Shown here: positions 21,830-33,389 of the stretch, piece after piece
How positions within the stretch are numbered: the first letter of the stretch is position 1
How the letters are laid out: every line of letters begins with the position of its first letter
NCBI GenBank assembly: GCA_023213315.1
Contig: JAKCPI010002835.1
Coordinates: 47,320 to 111,319, forward strand
From: Euborellia annulipes
Lineage: Eukaryota > Arthropoda > Insecta > Dermaptera > Anisolabididae
Direction: 5' to 3'
Length of the DNA: 64,000 nt
Made by a program: the position numbers and the translations under genes
The notes under the pieces: model-generated
Databases searched by the model: none
What the model was told of the DNA's origin: nothing
The model's input: the letters and a program-made list of their open reading frames with translations, nothing else

Positions 21830-23180
21830 ACGAATTTATTTTATTTTTTACTTCAAAAATTTGATAGAAATAAATAATTTGGTAGTCACTGGAGATTGTA
21901 ATCGCAATCCTTTATAGCAGTTCCATCTCTGTTTTTTTTCCCTTGAGGATTTAGCAAATGGATAAACCGGGGGTGGAGGGGGGGCGTATTTTTTTTTTTT
22001 TTTTTTACAAATAATGACATACGAATCGGTTGCTATATCCTTTACCCTCCTCACTTTTCTCTCTCTTTATAGGGCTATTTATTTTTTAAGGGTTTTGAAT
22101 CAACGAAGGGAGCAAGGGAACGTTTGTTTAGAACAAACACATCTGATTAGACCACACAATTATTTGATTATACCATCTGCCAGTCAAAATGGATCACACA
22201 GAAGGGGAGGGTTCGTTTCATTTATTTCGTATTTAAATATAGCTGGGGTTATTTAAAATTATTATGATAATCGTTGTACATATTAAAAATATTTTTTTTT
22301 TTAAACATTTTAACTCATTTGAGTTACTCTTCTATAATTAATAAAATATTAAGCTTTTCCTTTATGTATATTTATTTCATTTGAATAATCCTTTGCTTTG
22401 ACTTGTCAGTAATTCCCTTTTGACTAATTTTATTATCTCTCGTTTCTTTTTCGTTTTTTTATTTTTTTTATATTCCAAGATAAATTTGTTATTAAGCCAG
22501 TTGAGTGCATGTTATGCCAAATGCCATGAGGATGTCAACAGTGATTTATTCGAAACATTCCCTCTCTCTTTCTCTCTTTTGACTTGAGACAAATTAGACT
22601 AATATTGGCAAGATTCATTTCCTAGAGAAAAAAAAAACTTGTAAACATAAATTATTATTATTATTTTTTTTTTTTTCGTTAAGAGAAAATCATAATTTAT
22701 TCCAAATTTAAGAAAAAAAAAATTAGTATGACATCATTTCCTTTTAAGATTATAATTTGATAATTTATATTTGAGTATTGTCTTAAAATTTCCATCGACA
22801 TTATTTTGCCTGTGCCTTATCATATGCGTATGCAGGAGGGTTTGAGGTCACATCCCATAGACTAGAAGGTCTTTTTTTAGAAAAAAATTCTTAAAATTTT
22901 TCATATTGTTTAGATAACAAAATATTTAAAGTCAAAAGGACCCCCAAAAAACGAGTATTTAAATCTCTTGAATCATTCATTGAATAAAGAAAGATTGCTT
23001 CAATACCCCCCCCCCCCGGACCTTTTTTTCTTTTTTTCGATATGACGTCATTTTAACGCATTAGATCATTCGGCGGGAAATTCATATTTGAAAATTTAAA
23101 CCACTGTAGATTCCGAAAGGCTAATCAGATTAGACTAATTTTGATGTCAATTTGTTCAGAAAGAAAAACTCCAATAGACT
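21830..23180. other. AT-rich DNA with one candidate regulatory patch
   Basis: Mostly A/T runs. The patch 22490-22620 (GAGTGCATGTTATGCCAAATG, then GACTAATATTGGCAAG) is unique-looking and may be a conserved non-coding element. A C-run of 10 bp lies near 23007. Confidence 0.3.
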
Positions 23181-23182
23181 AA

Positions 23183-23417
23183 AGGTGGAATTCCGAGCAA
23201 CGCGACAGAGCGGCAGCGTCAATAGCGTCACTGCAGCCGCGACAGTGTTTTAGGTAAGGACAATAGGTCGCGTTTGATTACTGACGCCGGCATCTGTGTC
23301 GCAATACTCGAATAGCCAGCCTTTCATTTATTTACACATGACATGTTGTGTCGCTCTGCCGCCGCGTCACTGTCGTGGCGTCAGTGACGCTCTGTCGCGT
23401 TGCTCGGAATTCCACCT
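23183..23417. mobile_element. PIF/Harbinger-type MITE, 235 bp
   Basis: Perfect terminal inverted repeats of at least 30 bp begin AGGTGGAATTCCGAGCAACG and end CGTTGCTCGGAATTCCACCT. The flanking trinucleotide TAA (23180-23182 and 23418-23420) is the canonical TWA target duplication of PIF/Harbinger transposons. The interior is GC-rich and non-coding. Confidence 0.92.
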
Positions 23418-23477
23418 TAAATAAAAAGATCCGGATTAATTAACTCGAAAATCAATTTTTTTCTTGAAAAACCTCAT

Positions 23478-23712
23478 TTTTTAAGCAAAAGTTGCTCTTA
23501 ATGGATAAAAGTTTAGCTACACCTGTCATATTGTTACTAAGAAAATATATAAACATGATTGTTAATGGGAACAAAGAAAAAAAAAAACTTTCTCTCTATA
23601 TATTTCATATATAGGTAGGTAAGAGATAGTCAAAATTGTTTGAAGTCAGGCAAAAGACTTTGTCACGTTAAAAGGCCACCGGCTGAGCCAACATCAAATT
23701 TTTTTTTTTAAA
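23478..23712. repeat. Dispersed repeat, inverted copy of 27057-27312
   Basis: Blocks TTAATGGATAAAAGTTT, CACCTGTCATATTGTTA and AAAGACTTTGTCACGTTAAA recur as reverse complements in the same order at 27057-27312. Both copies include a 45-bp repeat A end palindrome (here 23590-23632) at the same position, so it is part of the unit. Confidence 0.75.
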
Positions 23713-24589
23713 TGATTAAGAAAAAAACTTTAAAATTTTTCGAATTATTTCTTTAACATGCTTCCTGCAATTATTTATTTATTTAATTATTATATTGCTT
23801 GGCCTCGAAAGCGAATGATAGTATTAATTCCGAGGGATATAAATTTCTTGATTGTTCAATGAAGTCTTCTCCGATAAGCGTTTATTAGTTACTCGGATTT
23901 TTTGTACAATATCGATTTCACTAGCCTTATTTCAAGTAATTTTAAAGGATTCATAGATATCCATCCGATAATATATAAACAACAAATTTTTAAAGTTTTG
24001 GTGTTATTACACTTCATATTTGTATGTTAATAAATAGAGCGTGTATTTTTCGAATAAACATCCGGTAAGAGGAGTCAGAGATTTTTTTTTGATCCGTTAA
24101 ACACACTCTCTATTTAGTTCTCATTTTGTAGAAGAATTTATGAGGAGTAGGAAAACTTAAATGAATGAAGATGAAGATGGTTGTCATTGCTATTTAAAGA
24201 GCGCCACAAACAAGAACAAAGAATAAAAAAGCTGGAAGGGAATATATTCTTTGATGTTTAATATTATTTGTTGGTTTAGTAATTAATGATATTAATAAAT
24301 ATACTAACTATATTTTTATCCCACAAGAGAAGAGAGTCTTCCTATTTACCTTCTCGAGCTAAAGTATGAAAGGATGGGATCATTGAAAATTTGAATCTCA
24401 AAAAGTAAAATTGTAATTTTGAACATATTAAGAATAATGAATTTTCTAAAAAGAAGATAATATTTTTGACAACTTCATGCAAGTGTCTATTAAATTTATA
24501 AGATTTCGACAAGATGAGGCCTAATTTTAATAAAACGTAATTTCCCTCTTGTCTGCAACAAATAGCGATATATTTTGAAATTTGCGTGT

Positions 24590-24900
24590 TAGGTATCTGG
24601 TGCGTTTTAGTCTAGGCTCCCAAGGGGCGCGAATCTTGTCTCCCCGCCACATTGCGCCCCTTAGCAAGGGCGCGCATATGATGCCAGCAAATTGAGTGTT
24701 GCATTATTGAACAAGCTCCCGGGGCCTCCGGCCGCCATTCCTACACTTGTGCCAACTTTTTATTAAACTCCCCCCCCCCTACCAGCACCACCACCACCAC
24801 CACCCTTTGCTTCCCTTTAAATAACCTTATTATATTTTAAAATGTTATTCGACTATGGCGCCCGTTACCCGCCCTCTTTTTTCCTCTCTCTTGCCGTCCC
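24590..24900. promoter_or_regulatory. GC-rich island, candidate regulatory element
   Basis: A GC-rich block includes GGGGCGCGAATC, GCGCCCCTTAGC, GGGCGCGCATATGATGCC, and TTTTTATTAAAC followed by a C-run and a short (CCA)n. No coding frame or repeat-family match is visible, so regulatory function is a guess from composition. Confidence 0.3.
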
Positions 24901-26379
24901 CCACAACCAACCAAACAGTTCAAAAAGGGGGAGTATTTTGTTGATTCTTTTTCCTCTCTTTTTCACATACACATAGAAATCCCCTTCTCCTTTCCCTAAA
25001 AAGCAGGGGAAAAAAATATAAAAAAGTTGTTTTAAAAATCGTTATATAATAGTTGAGGGGCGCGGACCAAAGAACTCAATGGAAGGGGATTAGGAACATA
25101 TGGACTCGCGCAGAGCGAAACTTATTTTAAGGTAAATTAGCAGAGAAATTGAAATTAAATAATTTATCCAATCCAATAATAAATAAAATAATATTCAATA
25201 ATTTCCGGGCTGATGCATCACTCTCGTCATTATTTGTAGCCATTATTAAGATTATAACGTTATTAAAATTAAATGAATTTCATTTCATGTCTCACAACTT
25301 GTGAGTTACCTGAGCTAAGGCTTCTTCTATTTCCCTTATATCATCCTTCCTAATCTTACTTATTCTAGCGTCAGGCCGCGAGTCAGGTCGGTTTGATTCT
25401 TTTCTTGGTCGCTTATGATATCTATCGCCTATCTATGCTGCCCCGAATAGAAATTTAAGGCAAATAATGAGATAATTAAATAGATTTCATTCTATGAAAT
25501 TGCATGATTTGATATCAATCATTGTGCAACAATTTATTTTTATGGATCTAAGGCATGGGTTCTCAAACGGTGGGTCACGTCCCCCTGGGGGTCGCAAAAT
25601 ACGGGGAAAACAAAATTAAAAGAGACACAAAAATTGCATATTACTGTCACAATTATTTTCAGTTCAATTAATACAAATCATGGGTTTATTTTTGTAGCAT
25701 ACAAAACGATGTCATTTTCTAGTGTCAAAAGATTTCTTGATTTCATTTTCGAATGTGTACCATTGTAGAAAATCCACATTCACAATTGTAGAATGTGGCA
25801 AATGGTATCAAAATTTTCAACGCTGTTCCGCATTATAGTTATTTAATGCCAATGTCTGCTATTTCACTTTTCAATCTCCTTTATTAATACACCATATTTA
25901 TTCAAAAAACTTGAAATATTATTTTTTTCCTAATAATAGACTAGAGGGAGTTCGTTCTTGTTTGTTGACACCCTGCTGTTTTGAGAGCAACATCAACGCG
26001 TTGACATTTTGATGAGGTCATATTTTCCCTTAAAGACCTTTTTCCCATGACACCCCCAACAATTCGTCACATTTAGAAAACTAATTAAAAGATATTCCCT
26101 TGGAAACGATGAATAAATTATGCGTATTAACCAGAACAAAAATATAAAAGACTCTTTATCTATATTAAAATTTAATAAATTAATATTTAATTTATTTTTC
26201 CATTCATTCATGATTCTATTCTTAATACCAATGTCTTTACAAAATAATTAAGTATTAATGTTTGCTTGGCCGGGGTTACGGGGTGCGTGGTTAGTCGGAT
26301 GTTATAAGCATACACTCTGACGAAATAGACACAATCTATCTGTTCCAGTAGTTGTTTTTAGCTGGGAATCGTAGTTGAG
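24901..26379. other. Mostly AT-rich DNA; hAT-like end at 25554
   Basis: CATGGGTTCTCAAACGGTGG at 25554 resembles a hAT left terminus, but the right terminus was not found. Nothing else is recognised. Confidence 0.35.
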
Positions 26380-26384
26380 GACGA

Positions 26385-26612
26385 TAAGGAGAATAAAAAC
26401 CAGCAAAGTTTTCTCTCTCAGGACTCCAATTTATTTGCAAATATTTCGGCTCCTATACAGGGGCCATCCTCAGTGCATATATGAAATTTATGAGAGAGAT
26501 TGTCAATTGGGTAAAAATATATTTGAGAAAACATTTGAGCGCATGAGCTTATTGCCTGGTCGTTCTATGCCAGTATATACTCAACAATCTATCTGTTTTC
26601 AGAGAGGCTAAT
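26385..26612. repeat. Family C repeat, copy 1 (partner 47575-47710)
   Basis: It shares AATTTATTTGCAAATATTTC, GGCTCCTATACAG, GGCCATCCTCAGTGCATATA and GAGAGAGATTGTCAATT with 47575-47710 in the same orientation. The minus strand carries a hammerhead-like stem-loop (26443-26473). Confidence 0.8.
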
Positions 26613-26629
26613 TTATTTTATTTTATTTT

Positions 26630-26873
26630 TTTAACACACACTTTTTTTCTCATTTACACTCACACAGTTTTTTCTGCAACTTAGGCCATATAAAACTTGG
26701 ACGATAACCGTTATATTAATAATATATATATTTGAGGTCCAGGCATTTTTATTTAAGCTATATGGTATCCAAATTGCTTAAATAAAATCTTTGGACTGCC
26801 TTGAATCCGTGCCCGCGATCCTTGGTATTCAAGGCCAGCACGCTAATCTATCCCCTACACCAAGCTCTCGGGC
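26630..26873 (-). mobile_element. S1 SINE, minus strand
   Basis: The tail is at left (ACACACTTTTTTTCTCATTT) and the head at right (CTACACCAAGCTCTCGGGC). The B-box region is mutated (GAATCCGTGCCCGCGATCC). It looks old. Confidence 0.8.
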
Positions 26874-26980
26874 TTTTCTTTTTTTTGAAATTTAGTACTT
26901 ATTAAAGTCATTCTCTAAAAACAGACGTTAAAATTTAACTTCATATTATTTGATCTTTTTTTTATCGTGCGAGTCTCATC

Positions 26981-27056
26981 CATGGGCGTACCCAGACTAG
27001 AGGGGGGGGAGTTTGCAATTAATATATACATAGATTATTAATTATTTATTTAAATA
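26981..27056. mobile_element. MITE terminus CATGGGCGTA
   Basis: CATGGGCGTACCCAGACTAG followed by a G-run is the mirror of the end at 59345-59411 (CTGGCTACGCCCATG). Both are fragments of a hAT-like MITE. Confidence 0.4.
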
Positions 27057-27312
27057 AAAAAAATTTGGTGTTGGTTGTGTCTTCTACACAGCCGGTGGTT
27101 TTTTAATGTGACAAAGTCTTTTGCTTGAATTCAAACTATTTTTACTTTCTCTTACCTATATTAAAATATATAGAGAGAAAGTATTGTTTGATTTTTTTAA
27201 ATCGTAATTTGTTCTCATTAACAAATATGTTCATACATTTTCATAATAACAATATATTATGACAGGTGTGGCCAAACTTTTATCCATTAAGAGCGACATT
27301 TGCTTAAAAAAT
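27057..27312. repeat. Dispersed repeat, inverted copy of 23478-23712
   Basis: It includes CTTTTATCCATTAAGAGCGA, the CAGGTGTGGCCAAACTTTT string (hAT-end-like) and a solo repeat A end palindrome at 27142-27190. Confidence 0.75.
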
Positions 27313-27774
27313 TTGATTCATGACCCTATAATTAACGAAAAGGGGTGGAAATAAGTATGCCCCTCCCCCCCCCCGAAAACGGTACGTGGTGGGGGAAAAC
27401 GGAGGTCATATTTGGATTCAGGAGGTTATTTTACTTAAAAATCTGAAGAAATTATCTCGGGGCTTTTTTTCTTGCCGCACAGTGTTATTTGGAAGCAAAT
27501 GTAAATAAATGTTATCGCATAGGATGGGACCAGAACCTCTGATCTTTATAATAAGAACTTCTTTAAGGAGTAGGGAGCTGCTTTAATCTTTTTTGGTTCT
27601 ATTTTTTCTTTGCAAGAGGATTCCCCCTAGCTTCCTAAAAAAATATCTCATTAAACCTTTACTAATAAGAGTGAATGTAAAAAAAAAAAAAAATCCAAAC
27701 AGGTCTATTATGTACTTTTAATTTTTGCCAATGTATTTGTTTGCAAATATAAATGCTGGTGAATTATTTAAACG

Positions 27775-27965
27775 TGCCATCATCGAGCGAGTTTATCTTT
27801 AATTAGAGCCGGAGGGCAACAGGGCAACCAACATAACAGATAATGACTCATCAGTGGCTCAGTGATTAAATTGCCATCCATCGGGATTGGGGGGATTACT
27901 GATTTATCAAAACAGACAGACACAATTAAAAAAAAAACGACAACAACAAAACAACTAATATTTAT
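27775..27965. promoter_or_regulatory. Candidate conserved non-coding element
   Basis: This unique-looking block contains GATAATGACTCATCAG (AP-1-like), GGGATTGGGGGGATTACTG (Otx/bicoid-like GGATTA) and CTTTAATTAGAG. There is no repeat match and no supported coding frame. Confidence 0.3.
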
Positions 27966-28134
27966 ATTAATAAATAAAAGACACACCATACAAAAAGAGG
28001 AAATTCACAAGTGAAAAGAAAAGTTTATATTATTTTTCATTATTAGAATCGTTTTGTTTGAATCCATTACTAAAATTTGTATTTAAATAAAAAGTTATAA
28101 TTCATATTTTTTAAAATAAGTAATTATATATATA

Positions 28135-28260
28135 TACCTGTGGTAAAGCCCGCCGAAGCTACGCGTTCTGGACCCCCTTGCTCGCCTTTGGCGAGAAAAG
28201 CATCAAATTTATTCTTGCTCTCTACCTCAGTACTACGCCTAATTGGTAGTCATATAGATA
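28135..28260 (+). repeat. Family B GC-rich hairpin repeat, copy 1
   Basis: AAAGCCCGCCGAAGCTACGC, CTTGCTCGCCTTTGGCGAG and ATCAAATTTATTCTTGCT are shared with 30966-31070 and, inverted, with 29675-29765. Short relatives occur at 17168-17226 and 50429-50475. Confidence 0.65.
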
Positions 28261-28335
28261 TAAAAAAAAAACTCTTAAAAAAGATTGAAATTTTCTGCGT
28301 CCTTCACTTTTGAGGCATCTTTAATAATTTTTATA

Positions 28336-28512
28336 GCTCTTGACCTGTGGCTCAGAGGTAAAAGCATTAGCTTCTGGTGCTAGGGGTCAAGAGTTCGCTT
28401 GCCATCCCAGGCGAAAAAATTTCTTTCCATTGAATTGGCTACCAATCAATTGAAATAAATAAGGACAGCGTCTAAATAGCCTTAGAATCCGAAAAAGACC
28501 TTAAAAAAATTA
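28336..28512 (+). mobile_element. S2 tRNA-derived SINE, best copy
   Basis: The head has A-box-like GTGGCTCAGAGGTAAAAGC and B-box-like AAGAGTTCGCTTGCC. The body has TTGGCTACCAATCAATTGAA and GTCTAAATAGCCTTAGAATC, ending GACCTTAAAAAAA. Tails of the same family lie at 53905-53985 and 61120-61215, and a head fragment at 58956-59010. Confidence 0.8.
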
Positions 28513-28514
28513 AT

Positions 28515-28690
28515 TAAATTAGTTTTTTTTTATATTTGGTCACCTTAAATTGAACCCGGGATCTCCAGTCCATCAATGTGTTTCGATTTGTACTGTACCA
28601 GGCCACTGGACCCTCAAGCACTTGTGGTAGGCTGGAGATCCCGCGGTCAATTCCCGGAGACCATTGGACTTTTGGCCATCCAGCAAATAA
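28515..28690. mobile_element. S3 SINE inverted pair
   Basis: The left half (ATTGAACCCGGGATCTCCAG ... CCAGGCCACTGGACCCTC) is followed by an inverted half (GGCTGGAGATCCCGCGGTCA ... ATTGGACTTTTGGCCA), so two S3 heads face each other. Confidence 0.55.
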
Positions 28691-29079
28691 ACAGAGCCAC
28701 AAAATTAAATATTCCTATGACAAGACATGTTCGAATCGAGAGGTATTTATTCAATAATAGATTTCGAAAACTATTTAATAAATATTCAAATAATAAGGCA
28801 GCCACACCCTCATTTTTAACATAAAAAATTCTTTAGACAATCTTTTACCCTAAAAAAAAATTGAAAGGTTTTAAGAATGAAATTAAGAAATATTTAAGAA
28901 GATAAATTGTTTCCATATGAAATCCAAAACATCCCGCTTGCCTGAGTATTTTTTTTTTTTTTTTTTTTTTATATTCCAATAAGAAAAAAATTTGTTATGA
29001 AAAACTGAGCGAGAGATTTGGAAATGGGTTTTTTTTTTTTACTTGGGGACAGATTCTCATAATTAGAAGCTACAAGGAG

Positions 29080-29240
29080 GACAAATTGCTCCAAGAAGTT
29101 TTCCTCATTTGCTTGACGGCTAATTTGAGGCTAAATTAGTTTTGCCTCAAGCGCGTTATCTTCAACTCTCTGCCATCTTTCTATAAATATCTGAAAAAGG
29201 CAATTAATTCTCTCCAAACACACTCTCATTTCTGATCTTT
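29080..29240. promoter_or_regulatory. Candidate conserved non-coding patch
   Basis: A unique-looking sequence with GACGGCTAATTTGAGGCTAA, AAGCGCGTTATC and CTATAAATATC (TATA-like). No other support. Confidence 0.25.
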
Positions 29241-29417
29241 TACAATATTTAAAAAATATAGAAAAAATAAATTTATTTATAAATTTAATTAAACTTTTAT
29301 GTTCTTCACATTTAGAATTTGCGTTTCTGGGCTCAGGTCTTCTTTTCGGCGTTTAGAAACGCTCCAGCATAATCATCATGATAAAAATATTTATATAAAA
29401 TATGTTATAAAACTATT

Positions 29418-29515
29418 ATTTCCTCTTACCTAGAGAAAATATTCCGTTTATGTCAAAAATTCGATGTCGAGATTTTGATGAAAACTCATCTTTTGAGGTC
29501 CCCTGAGTCCAAAAA
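29418..29515 (-). mobile_element. Repeat A end fragment
   Basis: It contains CCTCTTACC, AATTCGATGTCGAGATTTTG and TGAGGTCCCCTGAGTCC, and stops where a family B repeat begins. Confidence 0.75.
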
Positions 29516-29765
29516 ACTCTCTCTTGCTGATTGGCTAGGCTAGAGTGAGAGGAAGCGGAGTCAGAGAGAAAAATGTAAAACTTTAAGTCAGAGAGGGAAT
29601 TTCAAAACTTTAAAATTTCGCCGAATGCGAGCAATTGCAAAATTTCCAAACAGTGAGTGAAAAAAAAATGTAATGAATTTGCTCGCCGAAGGCGGGCAAG
29701 GGGTCCAGGGGGCGGACCCCCTGGCAAGTGGTAAACCCCGCCAAAAGCGGGAAATAAAAATCGGA
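29516..29765 (-). repeat. Family B repeat, inverted relative to 30966-31395
   Basis: CTGATTGGCTAGGCTAGAG, GTCAGAGAGGGAATTTC, AATTTGCTCGCCGAAGGCGG and GGGGTCCAGGGGGCGGACCC are complements of segments at 30966-31395. The last forms a perfect GC-rich stem. Confidence 0.7.
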
Positions 29766-30184
29766 TCTCCAAAACCCTACGTTAATTGTCTTTCAAACAA
29801 TTAAAAATAATTATTCGTTTAATTAGCTAATTCTATTAATACACCCATTTATTAAGAGGAAGTTTATTAAAAGCAAAGTTTACTTACTAAAATGTCTTAC
29901 AAGTTTTTTTTTTTTTAAAGAATATTTTATTACTATTAAACTTTAAATAAACATACACATTATCTTCTATTTTAAAAGTGTATCAAGGATGAATTAATTA
30001 TTCAAGAAACTTTTTTTTTTGTATTTCCGTTGAAATCGTCTGAGAGAAGAGAAAAGAGTAAAAAAAAAGAAAAAGCCCAAATGATGTTGACAGCCGGATA
30101 AATGAAGGAAAGAAGAAGAAAAGAGGACATCATCGGTTGTTAAATCAGGAGAATTTATTTCTCCTTTGATAGTGAGTTCTGTTT

Positions 30185-30330
30185 TTAAAAATGAAAACAG
30201 ATGAGCCAATCAAATGGAGGATTTAATCGACCCCTTCCCTCACGCAACACTTGCAATATTTATATATCCCGTGGTTTGTCTCACTTGTTGAACGAAATTC
30301 ACCGGATGAGAACATCACACTATCGGTATA
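30185..30330 (+). other. Weak exon or regulatory candidate
   Basis: AAAACAG precedes ATGAGCCAATCAAATGG and a frame open for about 42 codons to a possible donor CG|GTATATG at about 30327. The block also has homeodomain-like GGATTTAATCG. Neither interpretation is secure. Confidence 0.2.
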
Positions 30331-30407
30331 TGTATTTTAATCAAGCCATTCGGATATTATATTTTGGTCCATATGCTATAAAAATAATTTTTAATATACC
30401 GTATTTT

Positions 30408-30845
30408 ACTTTCTCTTACTTATATATGTATTATATAGTGAGAAAGTATTGCGATCAGGTCAAAATTTGATGTCGAGATTTTGGTGGATATACACGTTTT
30501 CCAAAAAAATTACTTTTCTCGACATGGTCTGAGTGGTGTGTGTGTGTGTCTGATGGTTTAAGGCAAGAAGGTTAAAATAAGCCAAAATCGTACTTTTTCA
30601 GTTTTTTTTTTTTTTTTTCTTGATTTTCTCAAAATTGGCTCTAACGAGTTTGATTAAAATTCATAAATCAACTATTTTTTAGATGCTGTTTAAAAAGTAT
30701 CTTTTTTTGTGAAAATTGTTTGAACTACTTTACTGATGTAGTATTTCAGATTTTTCCAATTCATTTTTCGGCTCTTCCATACATAGAGCCAATGTTAAAT
30801 CCCTATGGGGATCTGCATGTTAATTTCGATTCAAAAGGGGGTCGA
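30408..30845 (-). mobile_element. Repeat A, diverged subfamily 2
   Basis: The end is as in other copies, but the first unique block reads TATTGCGATCAGGTC rather than TATTGGATTCATGTC. Beyond position 30745 it continues into AGATTTTTCCAATTCATTTTTC and CCCTATGGGGATCTGCATG, shared with 54715-54800 but not with subfamily 1. Confidence 0.8.
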
Positions 30846-30965
30846 AAAACTCCTCTGGATCCGTTCTTGCCTAATTCATACTTATTTATTTGTTTATATT
30901 TTCCTGAACAGAAATTCCTTAAAACATTTCCACACTTTGCATTATAGGCTCTTAACATATTATAT

Positions 30966-31395
30966 TAGATACCGCCTTCGGCGATCTTTACCGCTGTCTG
31001 GGTACTACGCTCCCTGGAACCCCTTGCTCACCTTCGAGGAAATGCATCAAATTTATTCTTGCTGACCGTTTGGAAATTTTCAAATTTCCCTCTCTGACTT
31101 AAATTTTAAATATTTATAATTGTAGTAGTAGCTTTCCTCGTCAAGTTAACTGTTGGATGGTTAGGTTCAGAAATAAAAGAATATTATTCTTCTATTTTTT
31201 AAAATTTTTAAAATAAAAGATTATTATTCTTCTATATTTTTTTTTTTTTTTTTTTTAATTTTAAAAAATAGAAGAATATTAATCTTTTATTTTAAAAAAG
31301 AATCGAAATTTTAAATTTCCCGCTCCCGTTCTACTTTCTGTAACTCTAGCCAATCAGCGCTCTCATAGGCACAGATACCTAAAAGCTAGCCGCTG
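30966..31395 (+). repeat. Family B repeat with long internal inverted repeat
   Basis: It begins with ACCGCCTTCGGCGATC and TGGAACCCCTTGCTCACC. It contains AATAAAAGAATATTATTCTTC and its near complement around a T-run, and ends with CTCTAGCCAATCAGCGCTCT, the complement of 29520-29537. Confidence 0.65.
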
Positions 31396-32005
31396 TAGCT
31401 CTAGCGCATTATATATTGTAATGATGATAATGATTATGATTATCTTTTCTCAAATATTTATAAATTTAATTGATAACACATTTCAAGATTATATGACTAG
31501 CATATATACACTTCCACTGTTTTTAAATTTGAATTTATTTTAGCTTATATGCTTGTGTGTGTCTCGCCTAAGGAGTAATTAATCTGTCACTCTACGGTTA
31601 ACAAGTCTGGTTTAGAAAAGGGACGAAAGGGACGGGAGCCAAGCAGCAAGTTTCACTTGATAAATTGCTCCTCTCTCTCTCTCTCTCTCTCACACTTCTC
31701 CCCCTCCCTTTATTAACCTAACCAAAGAATGACTTTATAAGAATAAACAACCCTACGTTTCTTTTTTTTTCTGACCTTTGATATATTGTAACTCATCTTC
31801 CATTTTTTTTTGTTTTTTTTTTTTTTTGTTAATTAATTAAAAAATGTTTACTAAGCAAAATTGATCCAACCTGACAATAAAATGAGGTTACTTTAATAAA
31901 TATAATATATTTATAATATTCTTGTGTAATTTAAATTAGAAAAGATGGCGTCTACAGGGCGAAAGAAATTAGTTTAGAATTTTTTTTAATTTTTCCATAA
32001 TAACA
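31396..32005. other. AT-rich DNA with (CT)n
   Basis: A CT array of about 22 bp lies near 31670-31692. No gene is seen. Confidence 0.45.
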
Positions 32006-33387
32006 AATCTGGTGTGTCTGGTCGCAGAGCACTCTAATTTCTCTTACCTTTGATAATCGAAAGTTGTGCTTGACACACCAGATTTTTTGTATCGAGATAT
32101 ATTTAGCTTCCACCGATATACATGTATTAGATATACAAAAATCTGGTGTGACTGGCGCACAGCACACAACTTTCTCTTACCTTCGGTAATCGAAAGTTGT
32201 GTACTGTGCTTGTCACGCCAGATTTTTTGTGTCGACATGTTTTTAGTTTCCGACAGTACGGTACATTCGAGATGTAAAATTTATAAGTATGGCAAAATAT
32301 TTATATTTTGTTACCATTGCAACCATTTCTCCTATCTTTTCTATGGAGTACAAGAGTAAAGTGGTCTTCAGAAGATTTCAATGACAAAATGAGAATATAC
32401 ATTTTAAAGAGAATCTAAAAAATAATTGATTTTTGAATAAAAAAAAAATCGTTGGAGCGAATTTAAAGAAAATCGAAAAAAACTGAAAGAGTGCATCAGT
32501 AAAGTATTAGTACTCTTTGGTCGATTTTGTTCAAAAGCTTCGTGTCACGTCCCATGGGGGGTGCCTAACTTAAATATAAAATTTCAACCTCCTAGCTCTT
32601 TCTGCTCTTGAGATATTTTGTTCACAGAGGACAGACAGACCATGTCGCGAAAACCACTTTTTTGGATTCAGGGGACCTCAAAACGTGAAGATCCATCAAA
32701 ATCTCGACATCGAATTTTTGACATTAATCCAATACTTTCTCTCTCTATATATATTATAACATATATATAGAGGTAAGAGAAAGTAATAATTCAAGATGTA
32801 AAATTTATAAACATGGGAAAATATTTATATTTTCTTTCCATGGCAACCATTTCTCTTATCTTTCCCATGAAGTACAAGAGTAAAGTGTACTTCAAACGAT
32901 TTAGAGGGCGCAAAATGGGAATATACATTTGGAAGAGCATTTAAATAATATTTGATTTATGAATTTTAATCAAAATTGTTAGGGCAAATTTTGAATAAAT
33001 AAAACAAAAAAAACTGAAAAAGTACATCAGTAAAGTAATAGTACTTTTTGACCGATTTTGTTTAAAAGCTTATTTTCGCGCTCCAGGAGGGTGCCTAACT
33101 TATATATAAAATTTCAGCCTCATAGCTCAATTCCCTCATGCTTAAAATTGAACTCACACCAATTGAGCAAAACGCTCTTGGACAAAACGCTTTGTTGGTG
33201 TGTGTTCAGCCAGATATGCACACACACAGTCAGACAGACCATGTCGCGAAAACCACTTTTTTGGATTCAGTGGACCTCAAAACGTGAAGATCCATCAAAA
33301 TCTCGACATCGAATTTTTGACATAAATCCAATACTTTCTCTCTCTATATACAGTATATTAACATATATATAGAGGTAAGAGAAAGTA
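32006..33387 (+). mobile_element. Three tandem repeat A insertions
   Basis: A solo end hairpin (32006-32139) is followed by a full-length copy (32140-32785) and directly by a second copy lacking the hairpin end (32789-33387). All have the same orientation. The last copy carries a small palindromic insert at 33148-33208. Tandem association of this kind is common for Helentron-like elements. Confidence 0.88.
33148..33208. mobile_element. Mini palindromic insert (family of 47.9-48.3 kb)
   Basis: TTGAACTCACACCAATTGAG and TTGGTGTGTGTTCA are inverted, enclosing AAAACGCTCTTGGACAAAAC. The same core occurs at 47880, 48235 and 48265. Confidence 0.7.
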
Positions 33388-33389
33388 AA

